From Candidatus Tumulicola scandinaviensis (GTDB lineage Bacteria > Vulcanimicrobiota > Vulcanimicrobiia > Vulcanimicrobiales > Vulcanimicrobiaceae), in contig PLLA01000096.1 of assembly GCA_003140835.1 (NCBI GenBank), positions 1 to 40,957 of the forward strand: a stretch of DNA of 40,957 bases, written 5' to 3'. The position numbers and the translations under genes were made by a program. Below the pieces are notes generated by a model. That model had not been told where the DNA came from. It made no database searches and saw nothing but the letters and a program-made list of their open reading frames with translations. This document shows positions 16,731 to 24,962 of the stretch, piece by piece (positions within the stretch are counted from its first letter, which is position 1; the number at the start of each line of letters is the position of its first letter).

Positions 16731-17619
16731 TACCGTTTTTTCCTACGTCGGAATCACCGACGTGCTCGACGTCATCGCGACCAGCGTCGTTATCTACTAT
16801 CTGCTCCTGCTCATCCGGGGAACGCGTGCGGTGCAAATCCTCATGGGCATCCTCGTCTTGGTCGCGCTGCTCGGCATCGCCAACGTCCTGCACCTCTACC
16901 TGCTCGTAACGATCTTGCAGTTGCTCGTGGTCGGGGCGGCGGTTACGATTCCCATCGTATTTCAGCCCGAGTTGCGGCGCGCGCTCGAACAAATCGGGCG
17001 CGGCGGCCTTTTTCGAATGGACAGCGACGACAAAGGCGGCGCGTTCACCCGGCCCGAGGACAGCGCCATCGCCGCACTGGCGCAGGCGGCATTTCTGCTC
17101 GCGCGATCGAAGCTCGGGGCGCTCATCGTGATCGAGCAGCAAAGCGGGTTGAAAGAATTTTGCGAGACCGGAACGACCCTCGACGCACGTCTTTCGACCG
17201 AACTGCTGCTGGCCATCTTCATGCCGCGCTCGCCGCTGCACGACGGAGCGGCCATCGTACGCGAAAATCACATCGTGGCGGCCGGATGTTTCTTGCCCCT
17301 TGCCGAGCAGTCGGCGCTCACCGCCGGCCGCGTCGGTACGCGGCATCGCGCCGCCATCGGCTTAACGGAACAGACCGACGCCGTCGTCGTGATCGTTTCG
17401 GAGGAAACCGGCGCGATCTCGATCGCGCGCGACGGCAAACTTTCGCGCCCTGTGGAAGAGGAGCAGCGCTTGGTGAAAATGCTCTTGGCGGTCACCCGTC
17501 CGCCCCGCCACGCGCGTCATCTCCGCAACGACTTGGTTTCGCATCTTCGTTCGCGGCTGATGCCACAGCGCGAGACGGAAAAGCCACGTGCAGATCATCC
17601 GCAGGAACTTCGCACTTAA
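16723..17619 (+). CDS. cdaA: Diadenylate cyclase CdaA (DAC domain, membrane type)
   Basis: Makes cyclic di-AMP from two ATP. Three transmembrane segments lie at about 10-30, 36-55 and 60-80. The DAC domain follows with the catalytic Asp174-Gly-Ala (PLHDGAAIV), Arg207-His-Arg209 (GTRHRAAIG) and SEETG at 226-230. 298 residues, slightly long at the C-terminus, which overlaps cdaR by 32 bases. The order cdaA-cdaR-glmM is the widespread conserved operon; CdaR and GlmM control the cyclase in Firmicutes. Downstream, a c-di-AMP riboswitch begins just after glmM. Confidence 0.96.
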   Translation: MLNTVFSYVGITDVLDVIATSVVIYYLLLLIRGTRAVQILMGILVLVALLGIANVLHLYLLVTILQLLVVGAAVTIPIVFQPELRRALEQIGRGGLFRMDSDDKGGAFTRPEDSAIAALAQAAFLLARSKLGALIVIEQQSGLKEFCETGTTLDARLSTELLLAIFMPRSPLHDGAAIVRENHIVAAGCFLPLAEQSALTAGRVGTRHRAAIGLTEQTDAVVVIVSEETGAISIARDGKLSRPVEEEQRLVKMLLAVTRPPRHARHLRNDLVSHLRSRLMPQRETEKPRADHPQELRT

Positions 17620-18268
17620 ACTGCTGGCCGTTTGCCTCGCGATCGTCGGATGGGCGTACTTTCGTTTCGCCACCAATCCGATTATCGCGGCAGCGCGCTT
17701 CGCCCAGCAGATCTCGGTTCCAATTACCGCGGTAAATCTGCCGGCCGGATACGTCGCCCATTTCACCGACCGCGAGGCGGTGGTGACGGTCGAAACCCGG
17801 CGCGGAGATCCGGCCCTTAAACCCGACGAGGTCAAGGCGCTGCTGGACCTCTCGAATAAGGGCTCCGGGGTGTATAACGTTCCGGTAGCGCTGGTGGCGC
17901 CCGCGGTCGCGATCCAGAGCTTGAGTCCCGCGTCCGTCACGTTGACGATCGAAAAAGTCGAGAGTCAGGCGTTCCCGCTTGCTCTCCACTACGCCGGAGG
18001 CAGCGAACCGAGCGGTATCGTCGTGACCGGCGTGCAGCTCGCTCCCAACGTCGTGACGGTCCAAGGCTCGGCGACGCTGCTCGCCCAGGTCGCGAGCGTG
18101 CGGCTCGACGTCGGACTTCCGGCCGAGCCGAAAGTCGTCGACGAGATGGTCCGCCCGGTTGCGGCCAATGCGCAAGGCGCGGAAATCAACGGCGTGGAGA
18201 TCACTCCCAATCTGGTCCGCGTTCAGATACATTTCATCGCCGGAACCGGTGCTGCGGTGAAGCGGTGA
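17588..18268 (+). CDS. cdaR: YbbR/CdaR family protein, regulator of the diadenylate cyclase
   Basis: 226 residues from GTG 17588. A short cytoplasmic stretch and one N-terminal membrane helix (FALKLLAVCLAIVGWAYFRF) anchor an outside region with two or so YbbR repeats of all-beta character (for example LAPNVVTVQGSATLLAQVASVRLDV). Family members bind CdaA through the membrane and alter its activity. It overlaps cdaA by 32 bases and glmM by four, so the three are one translational unit. CdaR proteins often carry three or four YbbR repeats; this one is short. Confidence 0.9.
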   Translation: MQIIRRNFALKLLAVCLAIVGWAYFRFATNPIIAAARFAQQISVPITAVNLPAGYVAHFTDREAVVTVETRRGDPALKPDEVKALLDLSNKGSGVYNVPVALVAPAVAIQSLSPASVTLTIEKVESQAFPLALHYAGGSEPSGIVVTGVQLAPNVVTVQGSATLLAQVASVRLDVGLPAEPKVVDEMVRPVAANAQGAEINGVEITPNLVRVQIHFIAGTGAAVKR

Positions 18269-19626
18269 GCCGCCTGTTCGGAACCGACGGCGTGCGCGGC
18301 GTGGCGAACGCCGAGCTGACGCCCGAACTCACATTTCGTATCGGTCGCGCGGGAGCGGCGGTGCTGGCTCATTCCAGCGATCGGCATCGTCCGGTCGTGG
18401 TCGGTCGCGACACACGCCTTTCGGGAACGATGCTCGAAGCGGCGATCGTCGCCGGGATTACCTCGGTGGGACGCGACGCCGTCTTGCTCGGCATCGTACC
18501 GACTCCGGCCGTCGCGTGCGTCACGCGGCGCGAGGGCGCGGCAGCGGGCGTCATGATCAGCGCCTCCCACAATCCGATTGCCGACAATGGCGTGAAATTC
18601 TTCGGAGGGGATGGGTTCAAGCTTTCCGACGATATCGAACGCGAGATCGAGTCGCTCGTCGACTCCGAAAATCTCCCGCGACCGATCGGCACCGGCGTGG
18701 GCGTCGCGCGCACGGCGCAGAATCTGGCGCGCCATTACTATCGCGAGTTGTACGAAAGCCACGCCGACCTGCACGGGCTGCACGTGGTCGTCGATGCCGC
18801 CTACGGTGCGGCGTTTGCCATCGCACCGTACGCTTTGCGCAAACTCGGCGCGACCGTGACCGAGTTACACTGCGAGAACGACGGCGCGCGCATCAACGTC
18901 GCCTGCGGTGCGACCGATCTTCGAACGCTGCAGGCGGCCGTGCGCGAAAAAATTGCGGCCGGTGAGAAACGCGTCGTGGGCGTGGCCTTCGACGGCGACG
19001 CCGATCGCGCGTTGTTCGTCGACGAGACCGGCAGCGTCGTCGGCGGCGACCATGTGATGTTCGCCATCGCCAGCGACATGCACGCCCGCGGCGAGCTGAC
19101 GCACGACGCAGTTGTCGGAACGGTGATGAGCAACATCGGCTTCGAACGCGCGCTTCAAGCGCGCGGGATCGCGCTGGTGCGCGCCCCGGTCGGTGACCGG
19201 TACGTGCTGGAGCGCATGCGGGAGGGCGGATACGCGCTCGGCGGCGAGCAGTCCGGTCACGTTATCGACTTGCGGCGGAACACGACCGGCGACGGGCCAA
19301 TGACCGCAGCGACCCTCCTGGGCATCGCTGCGTCGCAGAAAACGACGCTTCACGATCTCGTCGCCGCGGTCGTGCCGGCCCCGCAGATTCTCGTGAACGT
19401 GAAGACCTCTCGCACCGACGTCCTCGGCGTCGCCGGGGTACGCGCCGCGATCTCGGCGGGCCAATCGGCGCTGGAGGGCACCGGACGGCTGTTCATCCGC
19501 GCGTCCGGCACCGAACCGCTCATTCGAGTCATGGCTGAGGGCGACGACCGGCAGCTCGTCGAGCGGGTGGCCGCTTGCGTAGCGGCAGAGATAGAGGAGG
19601 AGATCGGGCGCTCGACCCAAACTTAG
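18265..19626 (+). CDS. glmM: Phosphoglucosamine mutase
   Basis: Interconverts glucosamine-6-phosphate and glucosamine-1-phosphate on the way to UDP-GlcNAc for peptidoglycan and lipopolysaccharide. Begins SRLFGTDGVRGVANAELTP; catalytic phosphoserine Ser101 in ISASHNP; metal loop FDGDADR near residue 250; sugar-binding GGEQSGH and phosphate-binding RASGTEPLIRVM near the end. 453 residues, normal. GTG 18265 overlaps the cdaR stop. In other bacteria GlmM binds CdaA and inhibits it, linking wall precursor flow to c-di-AMP. Confidence 0.97.
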   Translation: MSRLFGTDGVRGVANAELTPELTFRIGRAGAAVLAHSSDRHRPVVVGRDTRLSGTMLEAAIVAGITSVGRDAVLLGIVPTPAVACVTRREGAAAGVMISASHNPIADNGVKFFGGDGFKLSDDIEREIESLVDSENLPRPIGTGVGVARTAQNLARHYYRELYESHADLHGLHVVVDAAYGAAFAIAPYALRKLGATVTELHCENDGARINVACGATDLRTLQAAVREKIAAGEKRVVGVAFDGDADRALFVDETGSVVGGDHVMFAIASDMHARGELTHDAVVGTVMSNIGFERALQARGIALVRAPVGDRYVLERMREGGYALGGEQSGHVIDLRRNTTGDGPMTAATLLGIAASQKTTLHDLVAAVVPAPQILVNVKTSRTDVLGVAGVRAAISAGQSALEGTGRLFIRASGTEPLIRVMAEGDDRQLVERVAACVAAEIEEEIGRSTQT

Positions 19627-19657
19627 CCGCGTGGCCCAAATCCTCAGGATTTGTGAC

Positions 19658-19802
19658 TACGATACGCCTGCACAAGATCACTGAGTCAGATCCCACGAAG
19701 GATCTGAGCGGGGGATTCCCTGGTATGGGGTGAGTGAGCCGGTCCGGCTCTAGGGCGACTCTTTTCCGTCCGAACCCGTCAACTAACCTCGCAAGTGTCG
19801 TG
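19658..19802 (+). ncRNA. Cyclic di-AMP riboswitch (ydaO-yuaA type)
   Basis: Between glmM and the NlpC/P60 gene. The conserved blocks of the ydaO family appear in order: CTGAGTC near 19681, GAGCGGGGGA near 19706, GGGGTGAGTGA near 19727, a small hairpin (AGCCGGTCCGGCT), AGGGCGACTC near 19752, and the hallmark GAACCCGTCAACTAACCTCG near 19772. The ends can pair: CACT at 19679 side with AGTG at 19794 side, and an outer helix TACGATAC (19658-19665) with GTGTCGTG (19795-19802). The ribosome site of the downstream gene lies directly after the aptamer, so translational control is likely. The family normally switches genes off when c-di-AMP is high. The outer boundaries are approximate. Confidence 0.85.
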
Positions 19803-19821
19803 AAAGAGGAGCTATTTTTTC

Positions 19822-20442
19822 TTGCGTCACGCGTTAGCTGCTGGGGCATTTGCCCTTACGATCGCCCTCTCAAACGCGATCGCGCTCGCCGACTCGAAAC
19901 CCAACCCTAGCGCCCCGGAAGTCACCTACTCGCAATCTGCGCTTTCTAAAGGCGTCGACGCCCAGGCCGTTAGCCCGGACGTCGCCGAGTGGACGTCGCG
20001 CCTAGTTATCAGCCAGCCGGCTCATCACCCAGGCGGGATCGGCAAATTTGCCGGCGGGATCCTCGCGCGCACGTCCAAGCTGGCGCAAACGCTGGCACGC
20101 AGCGCCCTTCGCTTCCTGGGTACGCCCTACGTCTTCGGGGGCACGAGCACGTCGGGCTTTGACTGCTCGGGCTTCGTTCAGCACGTTTTCGGAATGCTCG
20201 GCGTCGAGTTGCCGCGCACGGCCGACGCACAATACGACGTAGGGAAGCCGGCAATCGGCGGCCCGCGTGCCGGCGACTTGGTCTTTTTCGACACGTACGG
20301 CGGCGTCTCGCACGTTGGAATCTACCTGGGGAACGGCCAGTTCGTTCACGCCAGCTCGAGTCACGGCGTGATGGTCAGCAAGCTGTCGGAGTCGTACTGG
20401 GCCGCGCGCTACGTCGGCGCGAAACGCTTCGCCACGCACTGA
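19822..20442 (+). CDS. Exported NlpC/P60 family cell-wall peptidase, riboswitch-controlled
   Basis: 206 residues from TTG 19822, with AGAGGAG ten bases upstream. Signal peptide at residues 1-23 (hydrophobic, ending ALA-D). A linker leads to the NlpC/P60 domain from about residue 88: LGTPYVFGGTSTSGFDCSGFV gives the nucleophile Cys115, GVSHVGIY gives His164, and QFVHASS gives His176. Such enzymes cut D-Glu to diamino-acid bonds in peptidoglycan stems. The c-di-AMP riboswitch in its leader fits a known theme of wall hydrolases under c-di-AMP. A run of six T lies between the ribosome site and the start codon. Confidence 0.93.
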   Translation: MRHALAAGAFALTIALSNAIALADSKPNPSAPEVTYSQSALSKGVDAQAVSPDVAEWTSRLVISQPAHHPGGIGKFAGGILARTSKLAQTLARSALRFLGTPYVFGGTSTSGFDCSGFVQHVFGMLGVELPRTADAQYDVGKPAIGGPRAGDLVFFDTYGGVSHVGIYLGNGQFVHASSSHGVMVSKLSESYWAARYVGAKRFATH

Positions 20443-20448
20443 CGGCAC

Positions 20449-20479
20449 TTGACAGGGGCGGCCTCCCTTAAGCGATAAT
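20449..20479 (+). promoter_or_regulatory. Likely promoter for tRNA-Gln
   Basis: A perfect TTGACA (20449-20454) and GATAAT (20474-20479) with 19 bases between, slightly longer than ideal. Initiation a few bases on would leave a leader of about 15 bases before the tRNA. It starts 7 bases after the peptidase stop codon. Confidence 0.5.
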
Positions 20480-20502
20480 CTGCCTTGCCGCGCGGACAGC
20501 GG

Positions 20503-20574
20503 TGGGGTGTCGCCAAGTGGTAAGGCAACGGACTTTGACTCCGTCATTCGTTGGTTCGAATCCAGCCACCCCAG
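20503..20574 (+). tRNA. tRNA-Gln (anticodon UUG)
   Basis: 72 bases. Acceptor stem TGGGGTG (20503-20509) pairs with CACCCCA (20567-20573), discriminator G. The anticodon arm is ACGGA-CTTTGAC-TCCGT, so the anticodon is TTG (20535-20537), reading CAA for glutamine. T arm with GGTTCGAATCC. No CCA is encoded, so it is added after transcription. Confidence 0.97.
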
Positions 20575-20650
20575 GAATTCGCGCCGGGGCGCCCGAGTGC
20601 GATACGATCGCATTTTCGGGCCGGTCCATCCAGTCGAGCCGGAGTAAACG

Positions 20651-21631
20651 ATGAATCCGGCGAGTGCGGCGACGTTGCACGTGACCAACGGCGATTCGGT
20701 GCTATACGTTTTCAAGAAAGCGGGGATTCTCGGAACGCACCTGGCCTGGCGAGATGCGCTTGAAGAAGGACCGGTGCCCGCCGGGCTGACGCTCGAAGAG
20801 ACGACTGCGATTCGAGCGCGCTACCTGGCCGAGCGCGGATACGCGAAGCCTATCAAGGTCATTCACGACTTTCAAGCACGCGACGGACAAATTCGCAACG
20901 CCCGATCGTTTCGCGAAGTCGTGTTGTGGTTCGAGCACGATTTGTACGATCAACTCCAACTGCTGCAAGTGCTCACGTCGCTCGATGACGCGAAGCTCGA
21001 GCCCGGCCGGGTGACGTTGGTGCAAAGCGACCGGTACCTGGGAACGATGACCGCCGAAGAGCTTTCAGCGCTCCTTCCGCGACGGCGCATTGCCACCGCC
21101 GCGACGTTTGCGTCCGCACGCCGAGGGTGGGAGCGTTTTACCTCGCCCACGCCCGCGGATCTTTTAGCGGCGGCGCAGGAAGACGCCATCGGCCTGCCCT
21201 TTTTACGCGCCGCGTTGCAGCGGCTGTGTGAAGAGTACCCATCGAAGCAAGACGGGTTGTCGCGCTCGCAGCGCCAAGCGCTCGCGGCGATCGCACAAGG
21301 ACCGGCCGATGACGCCGAACTGTATTCGCGCGCACAAGCGCATGAGGAAGCGTGCTTTCAGGGCGATTCGGCTTTTTATCGAATGCTGGACGATCTGCGC
21401 GACGGTCGCGGAGCGTTGATAACGGGAGAGCAGGGACGGCTGGAACTCACGAGCCTCGGACGCGAAGTCCTGGCCGGCGATGCCGATTGGCTTGAAACCT
21501 ATCCCATCGACCGCTGGATAGGCGGCGTGCGCCTGACCCAAGGGCAAACGGTGCGGTGGGACGACGACGCGCGCCGCTTCGTCGAAACTGCCGGCGAAGG
21601 CGCGGACTCTGCGAAAGGAGAACGTCGCTGA
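20651..21631 (+). CDS. DUF1835 domain protein
   Basis: 326 residues, soluble. The N-terminal half has the DUF1835 hallmarks: LHVTNGDSVLYVFKKAG, then WRDALEEGPVP and LWFEHDLYDQLQLLQVL. The C-terminal part is helical with a winged-helix look (residues 200-300), as in the domain often paired with DUF1835. No biochemical role is established that I can rely on. ATG 20651 with GGAG six bases before. It is followed after two bases by the STAS gene, so the two may share a transcript. Confidence 0.85.
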   Translation: MNPASAATLHVTNGDSVLYVFKKAGILGTHLAWRDALEEGPVPAGLTLEETTAIRARYLAERGYAKPIKVIHDFQARDGQIRNARSFREVVLWFEHDLYDQLQLLQVLTSLDDAKLEPGRVTLVQSDRYLGTMTAEELSALLPRRRIATAATFASARRGWERFTSPTPADLLAAAQEDAIGLPFLRAALQRLCEEYPSKQDGLSRSQRQALAAIAQGPADDAELYSRAQAHEEACFQGDSAFYRMLDDLRDGRGALITGEQGRLELTSLGREVLAGDADWLETYPIDRWIGGVRLTQGQTVRWDDDARRFVETAGEGADSAKGERR

Positions 21632-21633
21632 AA

Positions 21634-22005
21634 ATGCCGCACGACGAACTGAGTATCGATCTCAAGTCTGAGAACCGCGGAGGGGCGTTGCTCTTCAAAC
21701 TACGCGGCAGCCTCGACCTTGCGACCTCGCCGACCGTGCGCGCCGCCTTGAGCGACGCGCAACAAACGAAAAAGGACGTCGTCGTCGATCTCACGCAGCT
21801 CGAGTTTCTGGACTCAACCGGATTGGGAGCGCTCATTGGCGCCCACCGGCGCGCTACGGAGCACGGCGGCTCGCTGCGCCTGATCGTCAACGACGGGCCG
21901 ATACTGCGGCTGTTGACGATTACCGGCTTGATTCGCGTCTTGTCCGTCTACCACAGCATCGACGACGCCCTCAACGATCAGGCTCGCCTCACCGCCGCGC
22001 TATAA
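21634..22005 (+). CDS. STAS-domain anti-sigma factor antagonist (SpoIIAA/RsbV-like)
   Basis: 123 residues, a single STAS domain. The segment VVDLTQLEFLDSTGLGALIGAHR holds the conserved DSTGLG with the serine that an anti-sigma kinase phosphorylates. Such proteins release a SigB/SigF-type sigma by binding its anti-sigma factor. ATG 21634 is chosen because the STAS strand begins a few residues later; AAAGGAG lies 13 bases upstream. A sigma of the right class is at 6340, but pairing is inference. The 3' end overlaps glcF by 28 bases. Confidence 0.9.
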   Translation: MPHDELSIDLKSENRGGALLFKLRGSLDLATSPTVRAALSDAQQTKKDVVVDLTQLEFLDSTGLGALIGAHRRATEHGGSLRLIVNDGPILRLLTITGLIRVLSVYHSIDDALNDQARLTAAL

Positions 22006-23285
22006 GCTCGGTACGCGTCGTCGAGCAGCTCGACGACGTGTTTTACTTCAGTTTGGGACTCGGTGGCGCGCAGACCCGCCGCTACCTGCATGGCGCATCC
22101 TGGATTGGCCGTCGCCACGATGTTCGCGCCGCTCGCGCGAACGTTTGCGGCCTTGCGTTCCCGAAGGCGCCCGGCCATCTCTGGCTCGGTGAGATTGTAG
22201 ATACCGGCGCTACCGCAGCATATGGCACTCTCGCTCATTTCGATCAGCCGGAGGCCCGGGATCTTTTCGAGGAGGCGGCGCGGCGCGCCGCTCACTCGCT
22301 GGGCGTGTACCAGGTGGCAGGGTTCTTGGTAGGTCACGGTAGCGTCTATCCGGCCGATATGCGGATCGAGCTCCATCGCATCGAGCACTTCGGTGATATC
22401 TCGGACGCGTTCTGAAAACCGTTGCGCCCGCGCGCCCCACTCCGGATCGCCGGCGAAGTAGCGCGTATATTCCTTGAGTGCCGCGCCGCATCCGGCGGCA
22501 TTGGCCACGTAGACGTCGGCGCCGCTTTTTTCGAACGCCTCGATATTACGTTTGGCGAGTGCGCGCCCAAAATCGAGGTCGCCGGCATGAACCGCGATCG
22601 CGCCGCAACAGCCCTGATCGGCCGGGACCACGACCGAGAGCCGCGCGCGCTCGAGCATGCGTACCGTCGCCGCGTGCACCTGCGGGAACGCGACGTGCAT
22701 CACGCAGCCGACGTGCAAAAACGCAACGCCCTGCGCGTCGAAGGCGTCGTACCGTTGCCCTTTTGCCGTGAAGAAGCGGGCGGGTATCTCGGGTGCGAGC
22801 TTGGCCGCATCGCCCAGGCCGAGTACGCCGGCGAGCGACGCCAAACCGGTGCGTTGCGCGAGGCGCAAAACCGCAGCCGCAAATCGCATGAGGTCGAGTC
22901 GCGCAAACAGCGTGTGCAAGAGCAGGCGTCGTAAGCGCCGCGCGCCGGGCGATTCCGCGGGCTCCTGCGCGCGTCGAATTTGCGTGCGCGCGGTTTCGAC
23001 CAACTGTCCGTAGGCCACACCTGATGGACACGCGGTTTCGCAAGCGCGGCAGTCTAAGCATTCAGACATCTGCGCGACGAATCCATCCGCGAGGAGATCG
23101 AGACGTCCCTCGGCGACGGCCTTCACCAAGCTAATGCGTCCGCGGGGCCCGGACGTTTCGGTCATCGTTTCGAGATAGGTCGGGCAGGTAGGCAAGCAGA
23201 GTCCGCAACGGATGCATCGATTGAAAATCTCCGCCGACGGTTGATCGCTGCCGCTAAAACCCAATGGCGCGTGCAAGCCGTTCAC
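21978..23285 (-). CDS. glcF: Glycolate oxidase iron-sulfur subunit GlcF-like
   Basis: 435 residues, a soluble electron carrier. Two ferredoxin-type 4Fe-4S motifs: Cys24, 27, 30, 34 (CIRCGLCLPTCP) and Cys76, 79, 82, 86 (CLDCRACETACP). Two CCG domains follow (QGCCGAIAVHAG with NAAGCGA, and AICCGSAGIYN with NPGCAMQ). This is the layout of GlcF, which takes electrons from the flavin subunits GlcD/GlcE as glycolate is oxidised to glyoxylate. Those partners are not in the window, so a related (S)-2-hydroxyacid or lactate system is possible. GTG 23285; it diverges from mdh. Confidence 0.88.
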   Translation of the reverse strand: MNGLHAPLGFSGSDQPSAEIFNRCIRCGLCLPTCPTYLETMTETSGPRGRISLVKAVAEGRLDLLADGFVAQMSECLDCRACETACPSGVAYGQLVETARTQIRRAQEPAESPGARRLRRLLLHTLFARLDLMRFAAAVLRLAQRTGLASLAGVLGLGDAAKLAPEIPARFFTAKGQRYDAFDAQGVAFLHVGCVMHVAFPQVHAATVRMLERARLSVVVPADQGCCGAIAVHAGDLDFGRALAKRNIEAFEKSGADVYVANAAGCGAALKEYTRYFAGDPEWGARAQRFSERVRDITEVLDAMELDPHIGRIDATVTYQEPCHLVHAQRVSGAPRRLLEKIPGLRLIEMSESAICCGSAGIYNLTEPEMAGRLRERKAANVRASGANIVATANPGCAMQVAAGLRATESQTEVKHVVELLDDAYRAYSAAVRRA

Positions 23286-23401
23286 GTTCGCCCCTTACAG
23301 TCCGAAGTTCTCTCTCGCATCGCCGCCGGAGCTACAAAAGTCGTTCGCTTCGCTCCGCCGACAAGAAGGGACCGGGGAGCCGCCGCATCTATTTCAGGCA
23401 T

Positions 23402-23416
23402 GCTCTCGTTGAGAGC
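23402..23416. promoter_or_regulatory. Inverted repeat between glcF and mdh
   Basis: GCTCTC - GTT - GAGAGC, a perfect 6-bp dyad, 33 bases before the mdh start in the 163-base divergent spacer. It could be an operator or a leader hairpin. I see no convincing -35/-10 pair around it. Confidence 0.3.
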
Positions 23417-23448
23417 TTTGGACTTACATAGACGTCGTCGGAGGAAGC

Positions 23449-24441
23449 GTGAAAAAGCGAATCAAGGTAGCGGTAACGGGCGCGGCTGGGCAGATTGGAT
23501 ATGCACTGCTGTTCAGGATCGCTTCCGGTCAAATGTTCGGGCCCGAAACGGAACTCGAGCTGCAACTACTCGAGCTGGAGCAAGCGCTCGGGGCGCTCCA
23601 GGGCATCATGATGGAGCTCGACGACTGCGCTTTCCCGCTACTCAAGGCCGTACGCGCTACCTCCGACGTCAACGCAGCGATGGACGACGTCAACTGGGCC
23701 GTCTTAGTGGGAGCCATCCCGCGCAAAGCCGGTATGGAGCGTTCAGATTTGCTACGCATGAACGGTCAGATCTTCATCGGACAGGGCCGGGCGATCAACG
23801 ATCGTGCGGCCGAGGACGTGCGCGTGTTCGTCGTCGGCAACCCGTGCAACACGAACTGCCTCATCGCGATGAACAACGCCCCGAAGGTTCCACGCGATCG
23901 CTTCTTCGCGATGACGGCGCTCGACGAACTGCGCGCTCGCCAGCAGTTAGCGAAGAAGGCGGGCGCCGACGTTTCCGAGGTCTCGCAGATGGTCATCTGG
24001 GGAAATCACTCAACGACGCAATATCCTGATTTTGCCCACGCCAAGATCGGCGGGCGGCCGGCGACCGACACGATCGGCGATCGCGAATGGCTCGAGGGCG
24101 ACTTCATCACGACGGTACAGAACCGCGGCGCCGAAGTCATCAAGGCGCGCGGGGCGTCGTCGGCGGCGTCGGCTGCTAACGCGGCGATCACCGGCGTCTA
24201 CAACCTCACCCACGACACGCCGCCGGGCGAGTACTATTCGGTCGGGCGCTGCTCGACCGGCGAGTACGGCGTCGACCCGGGGTTGATCTTCTCGTTCCCC
24301 TCCCGCACCGAAAACGGCGTTTCGCGAGTCGTCGAGGGAATCTCCCACGATGAGTTCGGATCGAAGAGGCTTCACGACACGCTCGAGGAGCTGCGAAGGG
24401 AGAGCGATGCCGTCAAAGAGCTCGGGTTGGTACCGGCCTGA
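23449..24441 (+). CDS. mdh: Malate dehydrogenase
   Basis: Oxidises malate to oxaloacetate with NAD(P). The N-terminus has the nucleotide loop [19 protein letters not shown]. Substrate arginines lie in [20 protein letters not shown], with [20 protein letters not shown] and the catalytic His in [11 protein letters not shown]. 330 residues, the cytosolic/group 2 type. GTG 23449 is preceded by GGAGGAA. It lies next to glcF; glycolate-derived glyoxylate can enter malate through malate synthase, so shared use in two-carbon metabolism is plausible. Confidence 0.96.
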   Translation: MKKRIKVAVTGAAGQIGYALLFRIASGQMFGPETELELQLLELEQALGALQGIMMELDDCAFPLLKAVRATSDVNAAMDDVNWAVLVGAIPRKAGMERSDLLRMNGQIFIGQGRAINDRAAEDVRVFVVGNPCNTNCLIAMNNAPKVPRDRFFAMTALDELRARQQLAKKAGADVSEVSQMVIWGNHSTTQYPDFAHAKIGGRPATDTIGDREWLEGDFITTVQNRGAEVIKARGASSAASAANAAITGVYNLTHDTPPGEYYSVGRCSTGEYGVDPGLIFSFPSRTENGVSRVVEGISHDEFGSKRLHDTLEELRRESDAVKELGLVPA

Positions 24442-24451
24442 CGGACTCGCG

Positions 24452-24943
24452 ATGCCGGCGGGCGAAACTCTCCATCACATGAGTGGCCCTCATCGGGACG
24501 AACCCGACCTCGACCTCATCCACGTCAACGTAGCGTCGGCGGCCGGTGCCTATACGGTCGGCAACTCCTCGTTCTTTCGATATATCGTGCGCCTGGTAGA
24601 GCTTGGTCTGCCGCTCGAGTATCAAGACCAGGAAGCGGTCGATATTTTGGGCGCCATCCCGCATGCGTTCGAGCAGGAGCAGGAGCTACCGCGCAGTTCC
24701 GGGCGCGGGTGGCGGATCGTGCCCGCGCAGGGCGAACTCGATTGGCCCGTTCTCGAAGCGACGCCGGAGCGTTTGCACAGCGCCTTCGAGCGAGCGCGCG
24801 GCATTCTGTGGACGCACGCAGCGCGCTTCCGCGTCAGCGCCCGCGAAATCACCGCCATCGAAGAAGAGCTGGATGCCGTGTACGGCGTCCTGATGCGCGC
24901 CGAGGCCGCCGGCGTAGCGGTCAATATCTCTTACGTCGCCTAA
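24452..24943 (+). CDS. Unknown protein downstream of mdh
   Basis: 163 residues from ATG 24452, ten bases after mdh; ATG 24479 is an alternative. No signal, membrane helix or known motif. Mixed alpha/beta, with a beta-rich N-terminus (DLDLIHVNVASAAGAYTVGNSSFFRYIVRLVELGL) and a long acidic helix at the C-terminus (AREITAIEEELDAVYGVLMRAEAAG). Base usage matches its neighbours. I do not recognise the family. Confidence 0.7.
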   Translation: MPAGETLHHMSGPHRDEPDLDLIHVNVASAAGAYTVGNSSFFRYIVRLVELGLPLEYQDQEAVDILGAIPHAFEQEQELPRSSGRGWRIVPAQGELDWPVLEATPERLHSAFERARGILWTHAARFRVSAREITAIEEELDAVYGVLMRAEAAGVAVNISYVA

Positions 24944-24962
24944 CCTCGTCTGCGCGCTGCCG

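Noticed and set aside
17492-18232. Long antisense open frame of 246 codons opposite cdaR
   Set aside because: High-GC shadow: the sense strand has a clear YbbR protein, and the antisense product is Arg/His/Asp-rich with no family likeness.
19638-19652. Dyad AAATC-CTCAG-GATTT after glmM as a terminator
   Set aside because: Five-base AT-poor stem with no following T run; it may be part of the riboswitch leader instead.
20575-20650. GC-rich segment after tRNA-Gln as a terminator hairpin
   Set aside because: The possible GCGC-CGGG-GCGC stem is only four pairs and has no T run.
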